Below, piece after piece: positions 46,034-58,083 of a stretch of DNA of 64,000 bases. Below the pieces are notes generated by a model, which saw only the letters and a list, made by a program, of their open reading frames with translations, did not search any database and was not told the origin of the DNA. The first letter of the stretch is position 1. Each line of letters starts with the position of its first letter. Source of the DNA: Lasiosphaeris hirsuta (lineage: Eukaryota; Ascomycota; Sordariomycetes; Sordariales; Lasiosphaeriaceae). The translations under genes and the position numbers were made by a program. The DNA is taken from the NCBI GenBank assembly GCA_030549175.1, contig JAUKUA010000006.1, positions 3,968,001 to 4,032,000 of the forward strand, read 5' to 3'.

Positions 46034-49000
46034 GTCGGTACCTTCTCGGCGGGAAACTGCAGAGGGCCACGCTGGTTTGGGCCCAGGGAGCGCTCACTAT
46101 CCAAGATGACGGGCGGTAACGACAGCGACAGCGACAGAGATGAGTTGAAGTCGATGCTCAATGGGTTCACCGCTTGATCGGACATGGAGAGGCAGGCTGC
46201 TGATAGGGGCGTTTGGGCGTTTGGGTGCCGGCCGCTGAGTCAAAGAGAGGAGTGGGGGGTCCTGGGGACGTCGAGAAGGTTTTCGTCAACGTCGGAGGTC
46301 GAAGGTGGCAGCCGGGCTGTGCTACGTGGAAGAGGTGGGGCAGAGCGGCAGTGCCTTTACCTCGCGGCTTGTTGTTGGCTGTTTTGCAGTTGGGGAACCC
46401 GGATTCAGGCCAGTGAGGGCGATGGTTACACAGCCTGCTTCAGTGCCGCCCCTGCCGCAGGCCTCAAGACCAGTCGGCTCGCAAAGGGACGGCGATTGCC
46501 CGCCCCATCTGTAGAGAAGGGCAGCAAAATAATATAGGTGGGCCTCAGCCCTGCAAGGCCAAGTCGAACGGGTCGAATTGGTCGAATTAGTCGAATCTCC
46601 GTCTCCAGAAAACACCACGCTGACGGTCCCCCAATGGCTACGCCGCACGAAATCCCTGCTGCGGTTAGTGATTGTGGAGATAGCGCCCTGATTGGGCCAG
46701 TGCCGAACCTCGGGAGAATGGGGAGCCCTGTCGATAGAGCAAAATGGGACACCGGTGACAAGATGGTCCACGGGAGGGGGGGAGTCGGGCTGATAGCGGT
46801 CGGACCGTGGCCGTCTTTTCGTGTCTGTTGCTGCCTGGCGCTCTTTAGCAGCTTGCCGAGACATCCTATCGAGGGTGGCATGGCGGGCGGGTAACATTGA
46901 TGGCCCGATGGACAGGGTGGCAGAAAAGTGCCTGTACAACGCTAGACTGTGAGCACCACAAAAAGGGGGGCAATCAAGAGCCGCTCTAGAAATGCGGACA
47001 AAGACAGAAAGAAAACCGTTATACGCCTCCCGGCTCAAGGACCCGAAGTCCTCGCGCTCTCGGTGACGAACGAGGAAGCTCGATTGGTCGTGCATGCATG
47101 CATGGCGAATGGCTGGACCTGTCTGTGTAGCGGCAGCCAATAGCTGTGCTCGATCGGTGCCAGCAATCGTTGATGATCACGTCGATGTCAACCCCCAGCA
47201 AGTCCGGACTGCCTCCCGCGAATCTGGCATTTTCGGCCCGAGTTGCCGCTATCGTCAATTGTGCCCACCACCACATCCAGATACCACGGCCAAGGTAGAG
47301 ATGAGCTTCGAGACGTTGAATGCCATATCCCAGCTTTGTCTTCAGCCATGGTAATATGCGGGCAAATGTTCGAACTGGTCCAGCAAAATGGAGAAGCTCA
47401 GCATTGAACCCAAAGAATCGCGTCACCTCCTTCCCGGCTCACGGCAGCGGGACCTCGAGATGGAGGAATTGATGGCGCGGCCACCTTCAAGACGCATTTC
47501 TTTGCAGTTCCAATTGATCTGCTCCACGGTGGGAACATTCCACCATTACGGATCGATGTCCTCCTCCCCAGCCAATAGGGATACCCGCCGGCTCTCCGGT
47601 AGTCTCTTGATGCAACTGTCGTTGTCCCTTTGCAACATGCGCCCGCCGTGTCTGCTCTTGGCGTTTCGCGATATATCTACCACGCCTTGAATTAGCATGT
47701 TCAGAAGATCCCGGTTTTCTGAATAAGTACCTGCACCTCCCCTTCGGGTCGAGCATTGTGTTCAGCCAGGTGGCCGAGAACATCGCAAGCATCAACACCT
47801 CGATCGAGCCGAACTACCACCTCGAGGGGAAGGCTGCTCCTCGAAGTCGAGCGCATATGGCCCAGGTATATTCCGCGAGCTGCATGGCCTCCGATTGTTG
47901 ACATGTTTAGTCTCGGTACTGTTCGCCAACTCCACAACAGCGCCACTCTTGCCCTGATCGGCGAAGCCGCTGGCGCCTCTGAGTTGCAGGGCAAGCTCGC
48001 TATCTTCAAATCGGGCGCGGACGACTTTGGCCATGTTCTACACGAGCTGAAGACCTTCCTCGCGATGCCGCCACGCCTTAACATCATTGGTCGGCCGATC
48101 GAAATCGTTTCACCAAGAAATTCGCGTGGGGTGGCAGGCAGGGTGTCCTGGGATTTCTCATCCCGTACCCCCCGACTGGCTTGATTCGCGATATATTAGC
48201 GCGCGGCGGTTGCTTGAATCTCGGTCGGCGGGAAAGTCTGGACTAGTGCATCCAGGTCACGTCAGCATTCATCCAAGTGCGGGAGCACGGGATATTCTAC
48301 TCGGATCTTCGGCCCTGATAACGTGCTGCTGGTTTTCCGCCGGCGACGTCGAGTCAAAGACAGCAGGCAGTGTCGTGTTGTGTGACTCCGAGCAGCGGGG
48401 GAACTGGTATGAGTGGTGTCCACCCGAAGTCCTGTATCCTCAATATATAGAGAACCTGCGCAACGGGCGGCGTCGATCCTCAGATCCAACCTAGGGCCTC
48501 CCTCATTGCGATATATACACACCTCCGGCCTCCAACCGCAGGCGAAACAGTTGTCCAGTCGAAGAACTGACCGTGGTTTGCGTTGCCTCCCGAGAGCCAG
48601 GAGAAGGCCACGGTCTCATGCCTTGGCCCGTCCATTATTGTGTCTTCGAGGGAGTCAGTACACTTGGACCAAACTTGGCCCACTCCTTTCCAATCGGACC
48701 GGATATCTCATTCCTCGAGATTAGACGGACGCCATCTCGGATTCGCGACCTTGTGAAAGGGTGCACGGCTGATTCACGATGCTGGCACCATGCGGCGAAC
48801 AGGAGGCAACTGGGCTTGGAGCAAAGGGACGGAGTGCTATATCCCGTTGGTGAGCGACTCGCTGTCTGCAACCAGGGACACAGTAGGTAGGGGGAAGAAG
48901 CGGTGCTCGACACTGCACTGCGATTGTGGGAGTGCAAGCTCAAAGATGCGGGTCGATTCTTTGCGACAGAAGAATGGCGCAGCCAAATTTTCGAAAGGAA

Positions 49001-49407
49001 GGACACAGCGCAGGGCTCTCGAGTCTCGAGCATGGAAGCGCAATGGCCTACTTACCACCTTAAAATGCCTTCCATGCTGCGTGGCAGGTGCTTCCATGTC
49101 GCGACTGAGCTTGTACTCCACGGCGCCGCAGGAGCACTTGCCTTTCCACTTGACGGGAAAGCCGTCGGGGTTGTCGTGGAAGCTATCGGGCTCATGCAAT
49201 GGTGATTTTTATGGCTGCAGCTAGAGAAACGTCAAGCGATTTTCCTCAGCTGCCTAGGTACTTGGGCAGGCGCAGGTGGTGTCAAGGCAGTTTGTTGTCA
49301 TTGAAATTGCAGAAACTCGACACCTCACCCTAGGTAGTCATAACGCGTCAATCAGGTGGAAGACCAAAGATTAGACCACTTGTTCAGACGGGCCCCGCCT
49401 GGTCAGA
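46034..49407. other. 3.4-kb stretch with no supported intact gene
   Basis: Contains the 5' side of the zinc-cluster gene, with a (GACAGC)n-like run at 46117-46135. Several ORFs (for example plus 47756-48184, plus 48573-48890) have no motif I recognise. One short protein-like segment is listed separately at 49090-49199. Confidence 0.4.
49090..49199 (-). pseudogene. Fragment resembling the GFA/Mss4-like N-terminus
   Basis: The minus strand reads FPVKWKGKCSCGAVEYKLSR, the start of glutathione-dependent formaldehyde-activating (GFA) family proteins, where a first zinc ligand pair CxC is followed by G-x-V-x-Y. There is no in-frame ATG upstream and the expected CHCxxCQxxHG block does not follow. 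It looks like a truncated copy of about 35 residues. Low confidence, because the match is short. Confidence 0.3.
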
Positions 49408-51520
49408 TCATGCAAGCCTCCCTGATTCCTTCCCTTTCTGTCTTTCCAACGCGTCGACGACAATCTGCGCCAGTGAGAGGACAGTTTCCTCGCTCAGACG
49501 CCGCCCAACAACCTGAACGGCGGCAGGTGCGCCGTGGTAGACGCCTGCATCATCTGTCAGACAATGTCAAGCATTAGCAAACGACCCCCACAAACCGCAC
49601 TGCACGTCATCGACAATGGTCAACCTACACGCTTCCATGTTCTGCTTGTCGATTTCGGTAAACGGCCGAAACCCAGACTCGACTCTATCAACATCCTGGT
49701 CGGCGAATGTGACGGGAACGACGACGGTGGGAAAGTCCAAGACATTCGTCGAGCTCGTGTATTCCGAGTACAAGAACTTGTGCCGCATGAGTCCCGCCGT
49801 GGCCGCAACAGGCGAGATGAAGACATCAACTGGACGGCCGCTCCTGGTCGCCGATGCCGTCGACATCCAGTAATCTTGGTACCGGTTTCGGTAATCGCGC
49901 ATCTGGAGCACCACGTCCTGGTACTCTGTGAGCGACATGGGCTTCCGAGGCCCGTCAGGCTCAAACAGGCCCTCGATCTCGTACACTTCGGGCTCTCCAG
50001 ACAGCTGCAGAGCAGACCACACGTCGGGACAGCCGTCCCCTCGCGCAATCTTGCCGTGGATCTCGAGACTCTCGGCGTTGGATGGGGGGTTCCAGTCGAT
50101 GACCTGGCCGATCCCTGGTTAGCCTTGCGTCGGGACCGAGGAGGGGAGAAGGACTCACATCGTATCCGGCGTCCTGGAGCGCTAGTTTTACCATCCTCAA
50201 GGCGCGTTGAACAGGGGGATGCGGTGTAACCACTCCGTCGTTCTCCATGAACCCAAACGTGGGTTTGAATGGCCCCTTGCCTCCATGATATTCCTCCCCC
50301 TCTCGCCATGGCAGAGGCACAACATAGGGGTCACGGAGCCAAGGCTCTGTCGACACCATGGATCTCAGTACGAGGCGGATCGTGTCAATCGACGAACCCA
50401 TGATCCCCACTGCGGTCGGCATGATCAGCTGCCCCTGGCCCGTGTTGGCCGCGTTCTTCATCGAGATTCGCCCCGACGACGCCTTGATGCTGAAGACGCC
50501 ATTGTATGATGCCGGCATCGATACCGAACCCCCGATGTCAGTTCCAATACCGAATGCGCTTCCTCTGAGGGCTTGCATGACGGCCTCGCCTGTTGGACCC
50601 CCAGTCAGCATCACTTCCGTTGGAACTCCGACTCGTCAGCTCTGGCTCCTACCTCCCGAGGATCCACCCGCGGAGAGCAGCTGGTTGTATGGGCTCCAAA
50701 GGTACCCTAGGATGTTGTTGCTGGTCTCGGGCGACTAAATCCAGCACGATCAACATCAAAAGCAAAAATACAACAAAGGAGGCTTACTTACCCACATACT
50801 CTGCACCAGCGACGTCTGGGATCCGTCATCAGTGAGGACTTGAAGGCCACGGAAGACAAGGGGGGGGGGGGGGGGGGGGGGCGCGATTTCACACATACCT
50901 TCCCAATCGGCACCGCGCCAAGAGAATGGAACTCTTTGACAATCTCGCTCTCGATATTCCTTTCCTTCCCCGTTCCTTTCTGGCCCTCAAAAGTACCAAT
51001 CCACCCGACAAAGGCCATTGAAGTTTCCAACCCCTTGACGTGGAACTGGTCTTTCAGCGTCAAAGGTATTCCGTGCAGAGGTCCAACAAGCTTCTTATGG
51101 GTCTGGAAATACAGGTCAAGCTCTTCAGCTCTGTCCCTGGCAAGGTCAAAGCATATCTCGAGCATATTCTGTGTCTGAGAGGTGGTCAGCCCATTTTGGT
51201 GATGGAAGCCACAAGTGAGAGAGGCCATCACAAACCAGCTGATGAACCACAGCCGCCCGCTTGCAGAAGGCGGTGACGACCTGGGTTGCCGTTACAGACC
51301 CGTCGCCCATATGCTGCAGCAACTCGGGCACATCCATACCCGTCAGGTGCCGAGTGTCTGCGTCAAGGAACCCTTCGATGAACGTTCCGGCAATTTTCCG
51401 CTGGAGCTTCGCCTCTGCTATTACTGAGGGAGGAAGGATCCATTGCGCGGGTATCTTTGCCAAATCCGCGTCTCGCTTCTTGGCTGCGATCTCCTGCCAT
51501 GATGCAGTTAGGGAGGACAT
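49408..51520 (-). CDS. Amidase-signature enzyme (acetamidase-like)
   Basis: Seven exons in consistent phase: 51520-51236, 51174-50899, 50815-50792 (24 bases), 50734-50653, 50589-50159, 50103-49596 and 49553-49408, giving 583 residues from MSSLTASWQEIAAKKRDADL. The amidase triad parts are visible: GIPLTLKDQFHVKG (Lys, about residue 137), LSAGGSSGGE (first Ser, about 219) and GTDIGGSVSMPASYNG (nucleophilic Ser, about 238). The end GAPAAVQVVGRRLSEETVLS is the usual family C-terminus. Such enzymes hydrolyse amides to acid and ammonia, in nitrogen use or detoxification; the substrate is not predictable. No signal peptide. Two introns use GTTTGT donors. Intron 2 holds a C22 run (minus strand, 50881-50860), next to the microexon. 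Confidence 0.9.
50860..50881 (+). repeat. G22 homopolymer inside an amidase intron
   Basis: Twenty-two consecutive G on the plus strand (C on the coding strand), between the GTATGT donor and the acceptor of the 24-base microexon. It would serve as part of the intron pyrimidine tract. Confidence 0.95.
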
Positions 51521-51742
51521 AACCAGGGCTACTAAGGGCGAGAGCGTTGTTTGTCCTCCTCCACGATAGCCAAGACGAGCCAAGAAAAAAGAAGAAAAAA
51601 ACGAAAGAAAAAACCAGGGGCTTAACCGTAACGGCTTGACGGAGAGTGGGAAAAGTTAACATCCGAGGATTATTTCCATGGAAGGGGACCGACGAGATAT
51701 AGCCTGTCCCAAGTGCTTTGTCTCTCTGGTGGTTGAGCGAAT

Positions 51743-51787
51743 CTCCGGCTAGCCATTCTCCGGCTAGCCATTCTCCGGCTAGCCATT
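51743..51787 (+). repeat. 15-base tandem repeat, three perfect copies
   Basis: Unit CTCCGGCTAGCCATT at 51743, 51758 and 51773. It lies 223 bases upstream of the amidase start (opposite orientation), so it may be in that promoter region. Confidence 0.9.
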
Positions 51788-53055
51788 CCTGAATCCTCTA
51801 ATAATTAGAGTGGACCTATCTCAGACCAGCTCGGGGCAGAAACAGGAGCGACTCTGTGGTCTGCCGCCAGGCGCAAGTAACCTCGGACATAAGAGGGTTC
51901 ACGCCCGCCCCAGTTGGTGTCTTGGTGCCAGTGTCTCCCGATCCACGGACCTGCCTTAGTGGGTAGCCTCGAGTCGTATATGATCCAGTAACAACTCTCT
52001 CTCAGACTTAGCTTCCACATGGATCGTGTTGGTCTCGGGTACAGGTGCCCCGCCCTCAGGCAGAATCCTATGCTCTGGCACCACCCATGCCCTTGAAATT
52101 TCAGAGCCTCTTGATAGAATTGCCAAGTGCAACAATTCGTCCACCATCCGGTTTTCTATTGACGAATCTCTCAACTGAGGCCGCCGTGTCCAACCACAAA
52201 TTACAAATGGATTGCCCCTCCACAAATCATAGCCAGTCCCCTCCACGGCCGCTAGGGATCGGCATCATACAGAGGCCTCGTCAGGGGGTTGCTGCGCCTC
52301 GCTCGGCCCGTTGGGACGACCCTCCCCCCGCCACCTAGGATTCGCACACGAGACGCGGACCCCGAGTAACAGTGTGCGGCGCGAACGACCATCTCATGCG
52401 CTGGGGGAGTCTGGCGTACCTCCATAGGTACGTAAGGTAGGGACGCGCAGGGGGGGCCACGCGCGCGCTTGTTTTTTTAGCATGACCGGTCAGCAGCCCG
52501 AGGGCGGGCTCTGATTTGTTGGCTGATTCAACACTTTCCCGAGCGAGAAGGGCCCGGGAACTTTTGTTTTCTACCATGTCTGTGGACGTTGCACCGGGCG
52601 GGTCCCGCCATGTCACCTCCTGGGTTCGGCTGCGCCTAGCCGCGCGATTTGGCGGCGGGTTGAGGGATGTTGTGGTTGCGCGCGCCGAGGCGGGCTTGTT
52701 CTCCATCGTACTTTCTGTTGTTAGGGTCGGGTGGTGAGGGAACTGAGACGTTGCTGGTGCGAGCTAAGTGCTTTGCGCCTCTACAGCTTGGAGATGTGTG
52801 AGAGAGTGCGGGATTCCCCGGTTGCCGTGCCTGGGGGGCTGAGGCCTGACAAGAAGATGGGGTTGTCCAATAGATGGGCTGCGTTGGCTTGTGTCTGCGG
52901 GAAGGATTCCGAGGTGGTGTTCGTAAGAGAGCAATGCGATTGCAACGGCTCAGCGTTGCTTCCTCCGGACTACACTTTCGGGACCAGCTCCGGACGTCTC
53001 GGAGACTTTGGTTGTCGATGCCACTTTTGAAGTACTACGGCTTGACGATTGTGCT

Positions 53056-53076
53056 GGGGGGGGGGGGGGGGGGGGG
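53056..53076 (+). repeat. G21 homopolymer
   Basis: Twenty-one consecutive G, a second long G run besides the one at 50860-50881. The true length may differ from what is written. Confidence 0.95.
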
Positions 53077-53879
53077 CCTGATAGAACTGCGGTGTTTGCA
53101 CGGATGCTTCAAGACAAGCTGAGTTTGTTTCATTTCATCGGGATTATTGAAGTGATGTAAGCCAGCGTCAGACCGTGACATGGATGTCATGAAACTCATT
53201 CCAAATCCTCTCAAATCGCCCGTGGTATCTGCCTCAATTCATTCTCCCCAACTCAAAGATCCTTCGCGTCAAGCCGGGGTTGTCTAGACTCTACCGCATG
53301 CTAGCTCCCATCCTACCGCGAGTGAACGAGCACAAAAGAAACTAGCCGTAGTAAAAACATCCGACGCCTCGATAATATCTCCGGCTCTGCACCTCAAACC
53401 GAATCAAAACACTAGGTTACATGGAAAAGGAGCACCTGTCCGGATGGGAACAGACGGATTTTGCGTCTACCAGTAGATGCAAGGGCATATTGCTCATCGG
53501 TTGAGCAGATATGCCTCGTCCTGTAATTTGACAATCTCAGGCGGGAAAATGCGAGCTAGGTACTGCTGTTGATCGGCTGGGCAGATAATCTCTTTTCTTT
53601 TAACTTGCCAGCTATCTACTATAGAGACCAACGGTATCATCCCTGCCGCGTATGTTGGTAGCTTGTGGCTTGAACAGGCCCTAGACCCACAACGATATCA
53701 TCCTCCCCGATTCCGTTATGATCTGCCGAGGATAGAAAGAAGTCTTTGCATTGGGTTTCTAGCCCTGCATACCAATTTTGAGAATGTATTTAAGGTCTGG
53801 TTATGGATAGGTATGTATCCCCTTTCGCCATCTGAAATAGATATAGCGGTTTCTAGGCCGGCAACTTGTCCATGATGTA

Positions 53880-54794
53880 AAATCTGGAGAGCGGGAGGGG
53901 GTGGGCTGAGACCCCTCTGAGAGGGCTAAAAATGCAGTGACATATTCTTGGCCGACACTTTGCTAGTGGTAACATTTTCGAACTTATCACTTCTTGGCAC
54001 CTAATAATGATCTTGACAGTGGGGTCAAAGAAAAACGGCCCTTTTGGCCTTGCGCTCTAATTAAGAGTGTCAAAACGTAGTTTTCATCGAAAAGTTCGAA
54101 AGATCAGTCTTTGATAAAGATTGCCAAAGTCAATAGAGCGCGCGACATCTTAGGTAGGTAGGTAGGGAGGTAGGTAGGTACCTAGGCTTATGTCTCAGGC
54201 AAGACTTTGATATTGCCAGGTGCTGCCTGCGTTTTAAACATGTCAACTCCTCGGGTCATATCCCCAAAATCGCTTTCGGCGACACCCCTGCGTGTCAATT
54301 GGAGACAGACCTTTTGCAGGGTAGGGGGTGGAGAGACCCTCAGAGACGGCTTATTAAAATGCAGTGAGTGTCAATTTCTTGGCGCACCATCATGTAATCT
54401 ACTACCTTTGGATGCAGCCTTCCAAAATTGACGTAATACGCAGCAGCAGCACCGCTCGCACCTGCAGCGCGGGACTCCACAAGGAGCTTCTTCAGGTGCT
54501 CGATCGAGATTGACGTAATGGGAGTTTTCAAATTTGATAACCTGGACACGCTTCAGCATCGCACTGTCAATCACAGTGCCATTGAGAGAATATCAGTATG
54601 CTCATCAGAGTGGCCGACAGCGAGACATACAGAAATACGAGAGCAGCGCAGAATCACGTCACGCCCTTGAGTATCTCAGACGCGTAATCGCATCGCATTG
54701 CCACGCGCGGCGAGCTCCCTGCGTAAACACCACCAAAGTCCCACGATCTGGAAGACGGCCGGGTGAATTCAGGTACCTAACCCAGGACCCATAG
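53880..54794 (-). repeat. Dispersed repeat copy B (matches 9225-9935)
   Basis: Read on the minus strand, 54794-54425 follows the same order as 9490-9840 on the plus strand (GTCTTCCAGATCGTG, GGGCGTGACGTGATTCTGCG, GCTGAAGCGTGT, TATCAAATTTGAAAA). Two end motifs lie beyond: CACTGCATTTTAATAAGCC (about 54367-54349) and CACTGCATTTTTAGCCC with TCTCAGAGGGGTCTCAGCCC (53940-53882). The second is nearly identical to the motif at 9225-9285. Both copies are decayed and neither encodes an intact protein. Confidence 0.6.
54150..54184 (+). repeat. (TAGG)n microsatellite
   Basis: TAGG/TAGGT is repeated about eight times with one GAGG interruption. Confidence 0.85.
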
Positions 54795-54815
54795 AAGCAA
54801 TTCTCACCCTACCTC

Positions 54816-57057
54816 CTACACAAGCCTAATTTCCCGAACCTCGGCCTGCTCAAACAGCTCCCACTCCGTTCTGGGGTCATCCAGCTTGCCCAGCTTGACC
54901 TCGCCCAATCCAATTCTCTCCCAAGCCCCCGGGGTCGTCTCCGACTTCTGCAAAACCAGAAAATAGCCAACGGGGGGAACTCGGTCCGCGGGGTCCAAGT
55001 AGTACGCAGATAGCTTCAACACGCAGTTTTCGCCTCCCACCGGCCAAGCTCCCGCTTCACAAGCCTCGCAGCGATGCTCCTCGGTCGACCAGCACTCCCG
55101 TCCCTCGTCTCCCACAGCCAACCCGGGGTCCCGGGCCACGTCGCAGGCGATCTGGTTCCTCGCCCCGCTCACCGACCAGGCATACGTGGCCCTGCCCATC
55201 CAGCTGTCGTTCCGCTGGTCGCCCCAGGCGATCCTGGGGCTCTCCACCGTGACCAGTTTGACCGGCACCGTCGGCCCCTCCAGCACCAGCTCCCCACGCA
55301 GCGCGTGGGCTGGGCCGCCCGGCACGGGGACGCAGAAGCTCTTGTCGTGGTGCACGCGGACGTAGGTCTCCTCCGAATCCCCAAAGGCCTCACCCGTGTA
55401 CTCGATGTGGCTGTCGACCGAAGCCCAGGACCAGCTTGGCGCACGGGGCGGGACGGGCCGGGGAGGCGCGACGTCGGGCTGGTTCGGCAGCCGCGGCGTT
55501 TTCCAGGCTTTGACCATCCAGAGGAGGTGGCGCGGTAGCGACGGCCGAAAGACACCGGCGAGATACATCTCTGGGTCCATGCCCTCCCCGCTCTGCTCCC
55601 TGATCCATTGCGCAAGCCCCGCCACAGCGACAAGCCTATCCGACACGTATGTTAGGCGGCGGTCGGTGTACCGCTCGACCAGCTGCATCCAGCTATCCAC
55701 CGCGGGGGTCCGCATGCGGGCGACCCTCTGTCCATCTCTGGCAATCTCGACCTGGCGGACTTGGGTCTTCTCCATCACCAGCGGGCCTCCCCTCCGTAGG
55801 CCTTCAATGTGTCCACACTCGCAAAAGTGCTGCGAGTTGCACTCCCAGACGAGCTCCTGCGCCGTGTAGTGGATGATGCGCCGGGGGAGGATGCACTCCT
55901 GGAGGGTCCAGCCGCGGGTGCTGAGCGGCGACGTGACGGACGCCTCCTGGCCCACGCGCAGGAGCATCTTGGCCGGGTTGGCGTCGGGGAACGCGCTGCC
56001 GTAGCGCGTCGGGAACGCCCGCTGCCAGCTCCGCCGCCCGTACCCTTGCTCGCCCAGGAATCCGTCCTTGCACGAGGCGGCCCCGTGCGCGGCGATGGTG
56101 ATGTGCGAGCTGCCGTAGATGTCGCACATGCGGACCGACTCGCGCGCCCAGTCTTCGGCGTCGTCCTGCACGATGCACAGCGCGTCCACCCAGAGGTACC
56201 GTATGCCCAGCTTGAGACACACCAGGACGGCATCCTGTACCGTGCGAGGCAGCGCCGCGACGGGGATCCCGCTCGTCTGGTGGGTTGCCCTGTTGGCGGC
56301 CACCGTGGTCACGACGCCCTCGAGATCGCTGCCCCAGCAGTAGCTCAGACAGGCGTACCGGTCTGGCTCGAGGCCCGAGGTCGCGAGCAGCAAGGCTCTG
56401 CCTTCCTCGGCTACCAAGCCCAGCCCCAGCAGCCTCGTGGGCATGAAATGCTCCTTGGTGCTGGCGCTGCAATTGTCGTGGTGCGAGAGGCAGTCCCCGA
56501 GCCACTGCGAGACGCGGGAAAACGCCTCGTCGCTCCTTGCGTCGGGGATGATGTCGAGGCTGTAAGCACAGGGCCCCTTCAGCTGCGCTCGTGGGATGAT
56601 GGGGTTGTCTGGAGAGGTGCTCGTTATCAATATCCCCCTGTCCGAGATGCCCTTTGTTCCGGGAGATGTGTGACTCGGGATGCTAGGTACCTGCTGCTAG
56701 ATAGACGCCAAGATAAGTAAACTCCCGAGCACTGCCGGCGTTCTCCCTCAGTTGCATTCCCAGGGGGTGGGATTCCTGGCTGAGCAAGAGTGTGATGCTG
56801 CCGCCCGAAGCATGGGCCGTGACCCAGCCCGGCTCAAACGCGTCGATGGCATCCAGGGCCATGCGGCAGGTCTTGCAGCCCGCCGCCCGGGAGACCTGGA
56901 AAGTCGGGATGGGTGCCTGGACTTTGTATTCCGACCCTCCGCTGCGGTGTAGAGACCCGCAGGCAGGACAGGGCCGACCGAGAGCTAGCTTCACCCATGC
57001 CTCGAGGAATTTGGTAATGTGTTGCCGCGAGAAGAATCCAGCCATGGTGTGAACCAT
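54816..57057 (-). CDS. HET-domain (heterokaryon incompatibility-type) protein
   Basis: Two exons: about 57057-56691 and 56637-54816. The first starts MVHTMAGFFSRQHITKFLEA and has CPACGSLHRSGG and GCKTCRMALDAIDA. The second has the three HET blocks: YACLSYCWGSDLEG, GIRYLWVDALCIVQDDAEDW with MCDIYGSSHITIAAHGA, and STRGWTLQECILPRRIIHYT. The rest holds APSWSWASVD, common after HET domains, and ends EVREIRLV. The total is about 729 residues. With the GTACCT donor and the acceptor before G4, phases differ by one, so a missing base in C5 at 56634-56638 or another splice site is needed. HET proteins trigger cell death or growth arrest after fusion of unlike cells in fungi, acting in the cytosol. No partner domain is seen. 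Confidence 0.82.
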
Positions 57058-57819
57058 GGTGTGAAGGGGGGGGGGATTGAGGAGTAGAAAGCTCCAGATG
57101 AGCATCGTAATCTCTGAAACTCCATCTTATGAGGGCAATGGATCAGGTTTTGTTGGGCAAAAGCCACCCCCGCCAGAAGGGCCAATGAAGGATAACTCCG
57201 GTAATCAAGACATGGGTGCCCCTGATGTCACATGCTTGATCACACCTTGGGTGAGCTGCAAGGTGTGCACTACACCTTGTGCTCCCTACAAGTATATGTG
57301 TGTGTGTAAGAAGCTATTTCAATGGAAGCCTCCGAGAACCCGTCATCCTTCATGCCACCCTCAAAACATCTCGAACCCCAATGTGCTAAAACTCGCTCAT
57401 CTCTACGCTGCCTCCACCGCCTGCCGGTTTGCCTCCGCCTCGACGACCTGCTCAACATTAGCGGATATTCCCGACAAGAAACATGCAGAACGGAAGCCCT
57501 ACAGAAATCTTCTTGGCCGCCACAGAACCGATCGGGTCGCCTTCCCCGTCGAGCAGGTGCTCTGAATGCTCGCGTTTTAATTGGCGATGCGGGCCCCAGT
57601 CGGTAGTCGTCAACCATCTTCGCTATCACAAAGTTCACGTCTGCCGCGCGCATACCGTTCGTTGTCCAGCATGATGAAGATGTGCTGGTACTTTCCGGTG
57701 GCCCCGTTGAAGATGAGCATGCGCTTAATAAAGTCGTATGCCCGGCAGTATGGGTCAGCATCGATTCTCAGGCCAGCTTGACAACAAGAGCTGACCATGT
57801 AAGGCAGGGCCCCGAGTCC
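57058..57819. other. Upstream of the HET gene; no intact gene
   Basis: Minus-strand 57822-57610 reads protein-like (YDFIKRMLIFNGATGKYQHI, FIMLDNERYARGRREL) but has no motif I recognise and overlaps the opposite-strand DUF6594-like tail. Left uncalled. Confidence 0.35.
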
Positions 57820-58083
57820 CAAGATATCGGAGACGGCATTTACACTTTTCGCGACTCGGTACTGTCCACCATAATTGATGTGGTTGTTAGTGTTGTAGCC
57901 GCGCTGCTCCCGCTGCTCTCAACTATGGTGCTATTTCGGCACCGAAGTGATGCAATGAAGCTTGGTTTCATCGTCCTGTTCTCAGCGATATTCGCACTAG
58001 CGCTGACGACTATGACGAGCGCAAGGAGGATTGAGGTCTTTGCCGCAACCGCTGCGTATAGAATCCACCCATTTCTTTCATGA
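57820..58083 (+). pseudogene. DUF6594-like C-terminal fragment
   Basis: The plus strand encodes IYTFRDSVLSTIIDVVVSVV, then AALLPLLSTMVLFRHRSDAM and LGFIVLFSAIFALALTTMTS, ending ARRIEVFAATAAYRIHPFLS. Two membrane helices joined by a short basic loop, followed by the (A/K)R-x-E(I/V)FAATAAY ending, are the hallmark of the fungal DUF6594 membrane-protein C-terminus. The N-terminal cytosolic half is missing or scrambled upstream, and the last residues (RIHPFLS) replace the usual VVF ending. It looks like a truncated copy; function unknown. Confidence 0.5.

Larger units (their letters stand above)
51521..53876. other. Intergenic, with simple repeats
   Basis: No coding sequence I can support. A 15-base unit CTCCGGCTAGCCATT is repeated three times at 51743-51787. 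A G21 run lies at 53056-53076. Confidence 0.5.

Noticed and set aside
46322..47140. 272-residue ORF on the minus strand
   Set aside because: No motif, no clear ATG context, in the upstream region of the zinc-cluster gene.
51743..51787. CRISPR-like repeat array
   Set aside because: Three perfect adjacent 15-base copies with no spacers, in a eukaryotic genome; a simple tandem repeat. No other spaced array was seen.
55809..56720. 303-residue ORF on the plus strand
   Set aside because: Antisense to the HET domain; the HET motifs on the other strand are unambiguous.
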